From the NCBI GenBank assembly GCA_003134555.1, contig PLBO01000134.1:1-64000 (forward strand): a DNA stretch of 64,000 nucleotides, given 5' to 3'. This DNA is from Actinomycetota bacterium. Lineage in GTDB: Bacteria; Actinomycetota; Acidimicrobiia; IMCC26256; PALSA-610. The notes beneath the pieces were generated by a model. The model was not told where the DNA came from, searched no databases, and saw nothing but the letters and a program-made list of their open reading frames with translations. Position 1 is the first letter of the stretch. Every line of letters starts with the position of its first letter. Positions 1-8,351 of this stretch are shown here, one piece after another. A program made the translations under genes and the position numbers.

Positions 1-2357
1 GCGTCGCCGAAGCTGAACACGCCTCCGTCCGAGCCGACCATGTAGTAGCCCCGGCCGGTCGGGGTCGCGATCGACGCGATGACGGGACCGTTGAGCCGTA
101 CGCCGCCCATGTCGCCGTAGAAGTGAGCATCGCCGTAGGCAAACGCGCGTCCCGACGTCGAGAACAACCAGTAGCCGTTTCCGGTCGGTGTGCCCGAGAT
201 CGTGGAAACAAATTCTCCCGGCCAGAGTAAGGGCCGGCCGCCGCGGTACGGCGCGTTGCCGAACGCGCGCACGTTCCCGGCGCCGTCGACGATCCAGTAT
301 CCGCGGCCGTCGCGTCGGGCCGAGAACGCCACCGCCGGCGCGGCCGTGCTCCCGAGGCTGGGCGCGTTGCCGAACGCGAAGACGCGGCCGTCCGAGCCGA
401 GCATCCAGTAGCCCGATCGTTCGCGGGCAACAACGGGTGCGGTGATCGCGAACTGCCGCGTGACGGATGGCGCGGGCTTGAAGATCGCATCACCCGGTTG
501 GTCGGCTCGGATGACGCACGTCCCGGCCGCGAGGAGCGCGACCTTCGCGCCGCCGGTTCCACCCGTCCGGCACACGGTCGGTGTCGTCGTCGAGAACTTC
601 ACCGGGAGATGCGACGTTGCAGCCGCCTGGGCCGTTACGGGTGAATGGGCGAGCGTCGTGTTCGATAGCGCGGGAAAGGAGATCGTCTGGTCGGCTTTCG
701 ACACGGTGAAGCTGTGCGAGACGGAAGGCGCGGCGTTGAAATCGGCGTCGCCGGGTTGGTCGGCTCGGACGGTGCAGGTTCCGGCGGCGAGGAGCGTGAT
801 GGTGGCGCCGTTCGTTCCGCTCGACGTGCACGCGGCGGGGGTTGTCGTCGAGAACGTGACCGCCAGGGTCGACGTCGTGCTCGCGGTCACGATGATCGGC
901 GATTGTTTCAGCGTCGCGGGTGAGAGGTTTGCGAAGGAGATGGTCTGATTCGTCTTCCCGACTCCGAAGCTCTGCGAGACCGTCGGCGCGGCGTTGAAGG
1001 TGGCGTTGCCGGCTTGGTCGGCTCGGACGGTACAGGTGCCCGCTGTGAGCAGAGTGATGCCGGCCCCGTCGGTACCGCCCGACGTGCACACCGCGGGTGT
1101 GGTCGTCGAGAAGGTCACGACGAGGCCGGAGGTCGAGGTGGCGCCGACGGTGATCGGGGGTCCGATCGGGGCGTTCGGGAGCGCGCCGAAGGTGATCGTC
1201 TGGTCGGCCTTGGTGACCGCGAAGCTGCGCGACACCGCCGGCGCGGGGTTGTAGATGGCGTTTCCGGCCTGGTCGGCTCGGACCGTGCACGTGCCGGTCG
1301 CGACGAGGGTGATGGTGACGCCGGTGGTTCCGCCCGACGTGCACACCGCGGGTGTGGTCGTCGAGAAGGTCACGGGGAGGCCGGAGGTCGAGGTGGCGCC
1401 GACGGTGATCGGCGCCCCGATTGGCGTGTCCGCGAGCGCGCCGAACGAAATCGTCTGCCCCGCCCGAGCGACGGTGAAGCTCCGTTCGAACGGAGTCGCC
1501 GCGTCGAACATCGCGTTGCCGGCTTGGCCGGCCTGCACGGTGCAGATGCCGGCGGCGAGCAGAGTGATGGTGGCGCCGTTGGTTCCGCCCGACGTGCACA
1601 CGGTGGGGGTGCTCGTCGAGAACGTCACGTTCAATAGCGACGTCGACGTGGCGCTCACGGTCACCGGTGACTGCACGGTGGACTTGTCGGCGAGCGCGCC
1701 GAACGTGATCGCCTGCGCGGCCTTCGACACGCCGAAGCTCTGCGACACCGGAGGCGCGGTGTCGAAGATCGCGTTACCGGCTTGGTCGGCTCGGACGGTG
1801 CAGGTGCCCACGGCGAACGGGGTGATCGTGCTGCCGTGAGTGCCGCTCGAGCCGCACACCGCGGGGGTTGTCGTCGAGAAGGAAACGGCGTATCCGGTCG
1901 ACGCTGTCGCGCTGACGACGATCGCGCTCTGGATGAGCGTCCGGTCGCTCAACGGACCGAAGGTGATCGTCTGGGTGCCCTTGGAGACGTTGAAGCTCTG
2001 TTGCGCCGGTGGCGCGGCGGCGAAGGTTGCATTGCCGGCCTGATCGGCCTGCACCGTGCACACGCCGGGGGTGCCCGGAGAAATCGTCGCGCCGTTCGTG
2101 CCGCCCGCGGAGCAGACTGCCGGCGTGGTCGTGGAAAAGACCACGACCAGTCCCGACGACGCCGACGCGCCGACCACGAGCGCGGCCTCGTTGAGCGTGC
2201 GGTCTGCCAGGAGTCCGAAGGTGATCGTCTGCGGCGTCGAGCCCACTGCCGAACCGGCCGACCAGTTCCCTAAAACGGGAGAGATCGCGCCGACAACGAG
2301 TGCGAGCGCCGCGATCTTCGCGGCGCATCGTCGCCGAGGCGATTCCCTGCTCAGCAC
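1..2357 (-). CDS. Secreted Ig-like repeat protein with C-terminal GYW repeats (partial, 3' end off window)
   Basis: Start is GTG at 2357, seven bases after a GGAGG site. The frame stays open to the window edge, so at least 785 residues are encoded and the C-terminus is missing. Residues about 8-30 form a signal peptide or anchor (Arg-rich start, then AALALVVGAISPVLG). Seven tandem Ig-like domains of about 85 residues follow, each opening with T/SFGAL-type strands and carrying FSTTTPAVCTSGGT, then CTVRADQAGNA. The last 150 visible residues hold four shorter repeats of the type GYWMLGSDGRVFAFG. The architecture suggests a cell-surface or secreted structural protein. It lies 81 bases downstream of, and on the same strand as, the FtsX-like permease, so it may belong to that operon. 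The specific function is unknown. Confidence 0.85.
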   Translation of the reverse strand, partial: MLSRESPRRRCAAKIAALALVVGAISPVLGNWSAGSAVGSTPQTITFGLLADRTLNEAALVVGASASSGLVVVFSTTTPAVCSAGGTNGATISPGTPGVCTVQADQAGNATFAAAPPAQQSFNVSKGTQTITFGPLSDRTLIQSAIVVSATASTGYAVSFSTTTPAVCGSSGTHGSTITPFAVGTCTVRADQAGNAIFDTAPPVSQSFGVSKAAQAITFGALADKSTVQSPVTVSATSTSLLNVTFSTSTPTVCTSGGTNGATITLLAAGICTVQAGQAGNAMFDAATPFERSFTVARAGQTISFGALADTPIGAPITVGATSTSGLPVTFSTTTPAVCTSGGTTGVTITLVATGTCTVRADQAGNAIYNPAPAVSRSFAVTKADQTITFGALPNAPIGPPITVGATSTSGLVVTFSTTTPAVCTSGGTDGAGITLLTAGTCTVRADQAGNATFNAAPTVSQSFGVGKTNQTISFANLSPATLKQSPIIVTASTTSTLAVTFSTTTPAACTSSGTNGATITLLAAGTCTVRADQPGDADFNAAPSVSHSFTVSKADQTISFPALSNTTLAHSPVTAQAAATSHLPVKFSTTTPTVCRTGGTGGAKVALLAAGTCVIRADQPGDAIFKPAPSVTRQFAITAPVVARERSGYWMLGSDGRVFAFGNAPSLGSTAAPAVAFSARRDGRGYWIVDGAGNVRAFGNAPYRGGRPLLWPGEFVSTISGTPTGNGYWLFSTSGRAFAYGDAHFYGDMGGVRLNGPVIASIATPTGRGYYMVGSDGGVFSFGD
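445..2235 (-). repeat. Seven tandem Ig-domain coding repeats, period 252-260 bp
   Basis: The motif encoding QTITFG recurs on the minus strand near 2221, 1962, 1707, 1447, 1191, 939 and 681. The spacing (252-260 bp) is always near 85 codons. The copies around 1075-1200 and 1325-1450 are almost identical over about 85 bases, while other pairs are clearly diverged, which suggests recent duplication or gene conversion between these two units. Confidence 0.85.
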
Positions 2358-2438
2358 CCCCGTGCCTCCATGGATCTCGTCCGAGGACGGTACCCGCACG
2401 AGCGCGCGCGGACGGGGCAATCCGAGCCGCGGCGCGCG

Positions 2439-3623
2439 CTATCCGAGCCGCAGGGTCTCGAGTGGTTCGAGTCGCGCGGCCTTGATCGAGGGATAGAGAC
2501 CGGCGCCGACCGACACGATCAACGCGAGCGTCATCCAGATCGGGATGCGGCTGTAGGCGACGACGACGACCCAGTGCGCGACCGACGAGACGAGATAGAC
2601 GATTCCGACGCCGAGGGCCGCGCCCGCGAGCCCGCCGAGGATGCCGACGAACAACGACTCGAGCAGGAACTGTGACGCGATCTTCGAACGACTGTGGCCG
2701 ACGGCGCGGCGGATGCCGATCTCGGAAGATCGTTGGATAACCGAGATCGACATGACGTTCGCGATGCCGAGCCCGCCCACACTCAATGCGAGGAGTCCGG
2801 CGAACAACGCGGTCTGTTGCAGCGTCTTGTCGGCCTGCGCCGATGCCTGCAGCACGTCGCTCGGCACTTTGGTCGATACCTGATCGGGGCCGCCGAGGTT
2901 GATCGCGGTTGGTATCGCGTCGGCCGTCTCTTGCGTGCGCCCGGTGACCGATCGCACGTACAGCTTGTTCGGTTTCCCGTCGGTAGCGAAGTCGTGTTCC
3001 GCGGCCCACTGCGTGATGAACACCGCGTTGTCGAGATCGGGGTCGAGCGCGACGCTCCCGAGAACCCCGACGACGCCGTAGTCGGTGTCGTTGAGCTTGA
3101 TGGTGCGCGTCTCGCCGGGCAGGAACGCGTACTGCTTGGCGAGCCCGGCTCCGAGGACGATCGATCGCGTATGCAGCTTGATGTCGGATTCGGTCAACCA
3201 GCGCCCGTTGATCACCGGCACTTCGAGCACGCTCGGCAACGTGAGATCGGCGGCGCGAACCGGTACCGGAAACGCCTGGTAGTAGTCGCTGCCGCCTTGG
3301 CTCGGCAACGCGACGACACTCGCGAGTTCCGCGGTAGCGGCCGCAGACGTCACCGTCGAGACGGCTTCCGCGCGATGCACCGCGTCGTCGGGGAACGTCG
3401 GGTTCTGGGAACCGAACGTGCCGCCGGCCTGCGCGATGATCAGGTTGGTTCCGAGCACGGCCAGTTTGGCCTTCAAATCGCCTTTGGCGCTCTCGGTCAG
3501 ACCGACCGCGCCGACCATGGCGGCGACGCCGACGATCGGGCCGAGCATGATGAGCAGCGTGCGCACCTTGCGCGCGGTCAGGCCGGTCCACGCGACGCCG
3601 AGCAGATCACGGAACGCGCTCAC
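2439..3623 (-). CDS. FtsX/MacB-family ABC transporter permease
   Basis: This is a 394-residue permease. One N-terminal membrane segment (about 18-42, after ARKVRTLLIMLG) is followed by a large extracytoplasmic MacB-type domain (about 45-265), and three C-terminal membrane segments (about 268-385) contain the FtsX motif IQRSSEIGIRRAVGHSR. It is the membrane half of a MacB-like exporter whose ATPase is encoded just upstream; the GTG start overlaps the ATPase stop (GTGA). The family moves substrates such as lipoproteins, peptides or drugs across the membrane mechanically rather than through a classical import channel. Order adaptor-ATPase-permease supports a tripartite system; the substrate is not evident. 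Confidence 0.9.
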   Translation of the reverse strand: MSAFRDLLGVAWTGLTARKVRTLLIMLGPIVGVAAMVGAVGLTESAKGDLKAKLAVLGTNLIIAQAGGTFGSQNPTFPDDAVHRAEAVSTVTSAAATAELASVVALPSQGGSDYYQAFPVPVRAADLTLPSVLEVPVINGRWLTESDIKLHTRSIVLGAGLAKQYAFLPGETRTIKLNDTDYGVVGVLGSVALDPDLDNAVFITQWAAEHDFATDGKPNKLYVRSVTGRTQETADAIPTAINLGGPDQVSTKVPSDVLQASAQADKTLQQTALFAGLLALSVGGLGIANVMSISVIQRSSEIGIRRAVGHSRSKIASQFLLESLFVGILGGLAGAALGVGIVYLVSSVAHWVVVVAYSRIPIWMTLALIVSVGAGLYPSIKAARLEPLETLRLG

Positions 3624-4330
3624 GACACGGCCACCTGTGGACGCTCGTCGGCGACGATACGCCCGTCGCGCATCGACACCTTGCGCCGCGCGGTGTCGGC
3701 GACCGCCGGGTCGTGCGTCACCATGACCACCGCGCGCTCGGGTGATTCGAGACCGTCGAAGATCTCGAGCACGTGAGCGGAGTTCTCGGAGTCGAGCGCG
3801 CCGGTCGGCTCGTCGGCGAGGATCATGAGCGGCTCGGTGACGATCGCGCGGGCGAGGGCGACGCGCTGCTGTTCGCCGCCCGACATCTGCACCGGTCGAT
3901 GGTGGGCGCGCGCGCCGAGCCCGAGCTCGTCGAGCGCGGCGTACGCGCGCGCTCGCCGCTCGGCGGGTCGGATATGGCGATACAGCAACGCGGTCTCGAC
4001 GTTGCCGAGCGCGCTGAGATGCGGGATGAGATGGAACTGCTGGAAGACGAATCCGATCGAGTCGCCGCGTAGCCGCGAGCGCGTCGCGTCGTCGAGCGAG
4101 CTCACGTCCTCACCGCCGATGCGGACGGTGCCGTCCGTCGGAAGATCGAGGCAGCCGAGCAACCCGAGCATCGTCGACTTGCCCGAACCCGAGGGGCCGA
4201 CGATCGACATGAAGTCGCCCGGAAGGATCTGCAGTGAGACGTCGCGCAAGGCGAAGACCAGGACCTCCTCGCCGTACACGCGCGACACCGCCTCCAGCTC
4301 GAGGAGCGGCTCGGCGGGCGTCGGGCTCAT
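3620..4330 (-). CDS. MacB/LolD-type ABC transporter ATPase
   Basis: This 236-residue ATPase has Walker A GPSGSGKST (about 45-53), the Q-loop VFQQFHL, the signature MSGGEQQRVALARA, Walker B MILADEPTGALD and the switch histidine in VMVTHD. This is the complete set for an active MacB/LolD-class nucleotide-binding subunit. Its ATG overlaps the stop of the adaptor gene (ATGA) and its own stop overlaps the permease GTG, so adaptor, ATPase and permease are translationally coupled. It powers the adjacent FtsX-like permease. Confidence 0.95.
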   Translation of the reverse strand: MSPTPAEPLLELEAVSRVYGEEVLVFALRDVSLQILPGDFMSIVGPSGSGKSTMLGLLGCLDLPTDGTVRIGGEDVSSLDDATRSRLRGDSIGFVFQQFHLIPHLSALGNVETALLYRHIRPAERRARAYAALDELGLGARAHHRPVQMSGGEQQRVALARAIVTEPLMILADEPTGALDSENSAHVLEIFDGLESPERAVVMVTHDPAVADTARRKVSMRDGRIVADERPQVAVS

Positions 4331-6810
4331 TTCGGCTGGTCCACCTCGACGATCACGGTTTCGTCGCCCTTCAGCCCCTTGGTGATCTCGATGTAGGAGC
4401 CCTCGGTGAGGCCGGTCGTCACGGGCACCTCGGTGGTGCGTCCCTTGTTCGCGAGGTTGATCACCCGCACGACGTCCTGGCCGGAGCCGTTCTGCTTCAC
4501 CGCCGCGATCGGAACCGTGAGGGCGTTGGTCTTCTGTTGCACCGTCACGTCGATGCTGACCGACGCGCCGTCGGCCGCGCCGAGATCGGCGACAGTGATC
4601 TTGCCTTCGTAGACCTGTTGCGCGGTGCCGCCCGGTTGGACCGGGGTCAGCGACGTCAGGTTCTGGTCGAGCTCCGAGATCACGCCCGGCGATTCCTTGT
4701 CGCCGCCCGTGAGCTTGACGGTGCAGTTCTGCCCGACTGCCAACTTGGTTCGGTTCGACGCCGACGCTTGCAACGTGACTGTGAAGTTGGGGTCGGTCAG
4801 CGAGAGCACCGGGGTGCCGGGAGGGAGCGGATCGCCTTCCTTCACGAACACCTGACCGATGCGAATGGGCCATGAACCGACGATCATGTCGGTCGGTAGG
4901 AACGCGACATCCTTGCGGATGGAGCGCAGCGTGACGGATACCGACAGTTGGCCCGCGTGCAACAGCGCGGTTCCGACGAGCGGGTCGAAGTCCTGTCCGG
5001 GTTGGGCGGTACCGACGACCTGATATCCGACCGACGTGTCCTTGACCGGTGCCTGATCCGCGTGGATGGTGAACGTCGCCGCACCGCCCACGGGCACGGT
5101 CGTCGTGTTGGAGGTGATCGTCAACTTGGGAATGTTCTGCGACGAGATCGTCACCACCGTGGTGTTCGGCGACCCGACGCGGTAGTTCGCGCTCGCGGCC
5201 ACGGAGACGACGAGGATGCGATCCGGCGTGACGACGTCGTCCAGAACTGTTGGCACCGCGACCGGCAACGAAGTGGTGCCGGGCGGAATGACGATGCTGC
5301 CGCCGGGAACCGTGAAGTCGGTGCCCTGGGTCGCGTTCCCGCCGTAGCTCAAGTTGATCGTGAGCGCGGTGCTCGTCGCGGCGCTCAACGAGATCGTGAC
5401 GGCGTACGGCTCGCCTTTTGCCAGATGCGTCGTCGCCGAGCGCAACGTGACGACCGGGAGTGCGTCGTCGCCGCTCGGCCCGAGGATCGTGACCACCGCG
5501 GCGCCGGGTGATCCGACCCGGTAACCGGCGGCGGGCGTGAGCGCGGCCACGATGTGCCGGTCGGGTTGGATCGTGTCGCTCGTGAGCGTGTCGATCTGGA
5601 TGGTTGCCGACGTGTGCCCCGCGCGCATGACGACCGTCGGGTTCACCGACCGGTAATCCGTGATCGGGGTTGCGTCGCCGGCGAAGGCCAGGCTGATCTG
5701 CGTGTCGCGCAACGGTGCCTGGTCGGCCCTGATGGTGAGGACCCGCGAACCGCCGGGCGTGACGCTACCGCCGCCGTCGATGTGCATCTCGGGCAGGTTG
5801 TTGTCGACGATCGTCGTCTGGGCTCGGTTCGGCGAACCGACGTTGTAGCCGGTGCCCGCCGCCAGCGCGAGCGTGAGTGACTTGTCGGGCTTCACGAGGG
5901 TGTCGACGCGCGTCGACACCGTCACCGCCACCGAACGCGCGCCGGCCGGGAGCGTGACCACCGACGGCGGGACCACGATGTCGGCGCTTCCCGCGGTTCC
6001 GCCCGTGGTCAGACGGATGTCGATCGGGCCGGCGCTCGTCGTCGACGCGTTGATGACGAACGTCGCGGGCGTTCCCTGCGAAACGGTCGCGGCGGCCGAC
6101 TGGATCGTCAGCGACGGGACCGGCCCGGCCAGGCCACCGACGCTGCGGAAAGCGGCGAGAATGGCCGAGGTCCGGCCCGTCGTCGCGCTCCTCGCCGCGG
6201 CCGCACGTGCGCCGGTGCCGGGCGGACCGATGATGAGGCCCGCGCTCGACTGCGCACCGATCGTGTAGCCGGTGGACTGCGCGAGCGACACCGACACCGT
6301 CTGCGCCGTGACCGGCGTCGCGCCGGGATAGTGGTTCGCGGCTTGCCATTGCGCGAGCGCGAACCGCGTCGCTTCGGTGAAGGTCGCGTCCATCGGGCCC
6401 GGGTTGTTGCCGGAGGCGGCCAGGATCTCCTTGAGCTGCACGACGTCGTCGCCCCGATCGCCCACCGTGAGGGGCCGGAAGAACGCCAGGGTGCCGGGCT
6501 CCGCGATTGCGTCGCGTCCGTCGATCGCGAACAGCGATTCGCCGGCCTGCGCCGTGCTGCCGTCCTTCGCGAACACCGCGCTCACGCGACCCTGGGCGAC
6601 GCTCGTGACCTTGCGTTGCTCTTGGCGCGCGAGCGTTCCCGTCAACGTGACCTTGTCCTGCAGCGTGCGCCGCTGCACGTCGTCGAGGATGATGAGGTTC
6701 TTGCTCTTCGACGTGGACGAGTCACCCCACGCCGCGTAGCCCGCGCCCGCCGCCGCGACAACAGCCACCGTCACCGCGATCGCGGTGAGAACCTTCCCGT
6801 TCCTGGTCAT
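4327..6810 (-). CDS. Membrane-fusion (HlyD/MacA-like) adaptor with peptidoglycan-binding and Calx-beta domains
   Basis: I place the start at ATG 6810, two bases after the stop of the upstream lipoprotein gene; this gives 827 residues. Order: membrane anchor (about 7-27), first half of a biotinyl-lipoyl-like domain (about 53-98), a PG_binding_1-type segment (about 112-158, LTVGDRGDDVVQLKEIL), four Calx-beta-like repeats (about 232-620), then the second lipoyl half and beta-barrel regions typical of HlyD/MacA proteins (IRIGQVFVKEGDPLPPGTPVL; LTVPIAAVKQ). In usual adaptors a coiled-coil hairpin sits where the Calx-beta array is found here. It probably couples the MacB-like ATPase/permease to the cell wall or an extracellular substrate. 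Domain identity is strong, function inferred. Confidence 0.85.
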   Translation of the reverse strand: MTRNGKVLTAIAVTVAVVAAAGAGYAAWGDSSTSKSKNLIILDDVQRRTLQDKVTLTGTLARQEQRKVTSVAQGRVSAVFAKDGSTAQAGESLFAIDGRDAIAEPGTLAFFRPLTVGDRGDDVVQLKEILAASGNNPGPMDATFTEATRFALAQWQAANHYPGATPVTAQTVSVSLAQSTGYTIGAQSSAGLIIGPPGTGARAAAARSATTGRTSAILAAFRSVGGLAGPVPSLTIQSAAATVSQGTPATFVINASTTSAGPIDIRLTTGGTAGSADIVVPPSVVTLPAGARSVAVTVSTRVDTLVKPDKSLTLALAAGTGYNVGSPNRAQTTIVDNNLPEMHIDGGGSVTPGGSRVLTIRADQAPLRDTQISLAFAGDATPITDYRSVNPTVVMRAGHTSATIQIDTLTSDTIQPDRHIVAALTPAAGYRVGSPGAAVVTILGPSGDDALPVVTLRSATTHLAKGEPYAVTISLSAATSTALTINLSYGGNATQGTDFTVPGGSIVIPPGTTSLPVAVPTVLDDVVTPDRILVVSVAASANYRVGSPNTTVVTISSQNIPKLTITSNTTTVPVGGAATFTIHADQAPVKDTSVGYQVVGTAQPGQDFDPLVGTALLHAGQLSVSVTLRSIRKDVAFLPTDMIVGSWPIRIGQVFVKEGDPLPPGTPVLSLTDPNFTVTLQASASNRTKLAVGQNCTVKLTGGDKESPGVISELDQNLTSLTPVQPGGTAQQVYEGKITVADLGAADGASVSIDVTVQQKTNALTVPIAAVKQNGSGQDVVRVINLANKGRTTEVPVTTGLTEGSYIEITKGLKGDETVIVEVDQPK

Positions 6811-6812
6811 GT

Positions 6813-7550
6813 CTATCCGCCCGTGCCCGTCCCGGAACCGGCGTCCCTCTGAGCTTCGGTCGCGCATTGGGTGACGTCGTTACTCGACAAGATGTCCTGG
6901 CCCGGAGGCGGAGTGAAGTTCGGTACCGAACCGCCGCCACCGGCGCCGAACGAGAAGAGCCGGCCCTTCGCATCGGGCTTCGGCTTGGGAATGCCCCAGC
7001 CTCGGCCGATCATGCAGTCGCGCCACTTCAGGAAGCCCTTGTTCTGGAGCTCGATCTGCGCCGGAGTCAGGTTGTCCTGCGCGGTCTGCTGGTCCTTCAG
7101 CGCCTGCACGATGTTGCTCTTGGCCGCGCACGTCGAGAGCGCCTTGATGTAGTCGGGGTTGTTCGCGGGCGAGTTGGGTTTCGACGAATCCGGGATTCCG
7201 ATGAACTTCACGCCCAGTCCCCCGAGGCAGGTCGAAAAGACATTGAGCGCTTTGAAGAACTTCGTGGTCGGATCTTCCTTGGCGAGCGGGACCGCACTGC
7301 CGGATGCGGCGGTTGCACCCGGGGAGGCCGGAGAGTTCGCGACGGCAGCCGACGACGGGGGCCGCACCGCGCCGTTCTTGGTCACCTTCCAGCCGGGCGG
7401 GAGCTGGATGTCGACCTGACCGGCGGAGATCACGTTCGACGACGTCGGCTTGGAGCTACCGCCGCAGCTCGATACCGCGAGAACGAGCGCGACGAGGGCC
7501 ACAGCTGCGAGGCGCGACCGGATACCGCGACTCTTGGATTTCCCCCCCAT
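6813..7550 (-). CDS. Lipoprotein associated with the MacB-like exporter
   Basis: A 245-residue protein with a basic N-terminus, hydrophobic core and lipobox (AVSSC, Cys at about 29), so it is probably lipid-anchored outside the membrane. The mature part carries Cys-Gly motifs such as CLGGLGVKF and WRDCMIGRGWGIP, a pattern seen in actinobacterial lipoproteins encoded beside HlyD/MacB exporters, and ends in a Gly/Thr tail. It is the first gene of the adaptor-ATPase-permease operon. A -10-like CATACT lies six bases before the ATG with no Shine-Dalgarno, so the transcript may be leaderless. No enzymatic motif is visible. Confidence 0.8.
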   Translation of the reverse strand: MGGKSKSRGIRSRLAAVALVALVLAVSSCGGSSKPTSSNVISAGQVDIQLPPGWKVTKNGAVRPPSSAAVANSPASPGATAASGSAVPLAKEDPTTKFFKALNVFSTCLGGLGVKFIGIPDSSKPNSPANNPDYIKALSTCAAKSNIVQALKDQQTAQDNLTPAQIELQNKGFLKWRDCMIGRGWGIPKPKPDAKGRLFSFGAGGGGSVPNFTPPPGQDILSSNDVTQCATEAQRDAGSGTGTGG

Positions 7551-7679
7551 GCCGGAAGTATGGCGTAACGGAGCGTTAGCTCGCCGTTAGCTGTCCGCTT
7601 AGTGCAGTTCGGGACTTGACGTGCGCCCGTTTCTGCGCGCTTCTAGGGTTCGACACGACCGATTCCGGAGGGAAGGTCC
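7551..7679. promoter_or_regulatory. Divergent promoter region between exporter operon and two-component system
   Basis: The 129-base gap holds a minus-strand CATACT close to the lipoprotein ATG and a plus-strand TAGGGT at 7644-7649. The latter would give a leader of about 25 bases that contains GGAGGGAAGG before the response-regulator ATG. The arrangement would allow the regulator to control both directions; no clear direct-repeat operator was identified by eye. Confidence 0.5.
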
Positions 7680-8336
7680 ATGCGTGTGTTGCTCGCGGAG
7701 GATGACGCGGCATTGGCCGACGTCATCGCGCGTGGACTGCGCCGAGAGGCGATGTCGGTCGACATCGTCCGCGACGGCGGCACCGCCTTGGCCAAAGCTC
7801 GCTCGATCGAATACGACGTCATCGTCCTCGATCGCGATCTGCCGGTGTTGCACGGCGACGCGGTTTGCGAAGCACTCACCGGGTCGGGCGTGCTTACTCG
7901 GATCCTCATGGTCACCGCGTCGGCTGCTATCGAAGAACGCGTAGAGGGCCTCGCGCTCGGGGCCGACGACTACTTGCCGAAGCCGTTCGCGATGTCGGAG
8001 CTTGTCGCGCGCATACGTGCCCTCGGACGGCGAGCGCTGCGCGCTCGACCGAAGGTCCTGTCGTGGGGCGACGTCTGGCTCGATCCGGCGTGCCGGCGCG
8101 CCGGTCGCGGCTCCAAGGAGCTTCGGCTCACGAATCGAGAGTTCGCATTGCTCGAGCAATTGATGGTGGAACCGGGCGCCGCCTTGAGCGCGGAGGCGCT
8201 GATGGAACGCGTCTGGGACGACCGGCTCGACCCGTTCAGCAACATCGTTCGGGTGACCGTGTTGACGCTGCGGCGCAAGCTCGGTGATCCGGCTGTCATC
8301 GAGACGGTGCCGCGAGTCGGATACCGGCTGGCTTGA
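7680..8336 (+). CDS. OmpR/PhoB-family response regulator
   Basis: This 218-residue regulator has a receiver domain (1-115) with acidic pair E7/D8-D9, phospho-acceptor D51 (VLDRDLP), T79 and K101 (YLPKPF), followed by a winged-helix DNA-binding domain ending in the typical RRKLGDPAVIETVPRVGYRLA region. All catalytic positions are present. It is followed 15 bases later by its histidine kinase. It faces the exporter operon divergently, so control of that operon is the simplest prediction. Confidence 0.95.
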   Translation: MRVLLAEDDAALADVIARGLRREAMSVDIVRDGGTALAKARSIEYDVIVLDRDLPVLHGDAVCEALTGSGVLTRILMVTASAAIEERVEGLALGADDYLPKPFAMSELVARIRALGRRALRARPKVLSWGDVWLDPACRRAGRGSKELRLTNREFALLEQLMVEPGAALSAEALMERVWDDRLDPFSNIVRVTVLTLRRKLGDPAVIETVPRVGYRLA

Positions 8337-8351
8337 GATGAAAGGCCTGAC

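Noticed and set aside
445-2235. Possible CRISPR-like or satellite array
   Set aside because: Period is about 255 bp, in frame, with coding-type divergence; explained by protein domain repeats.
442-2273. Several plus-strand frames opposite the Ig-repeat gene
   Set aside because: They mirror the 255-bp repeat and lack RBS; the minus-strand reading gives coherent Ig repeats and a signal peptide.
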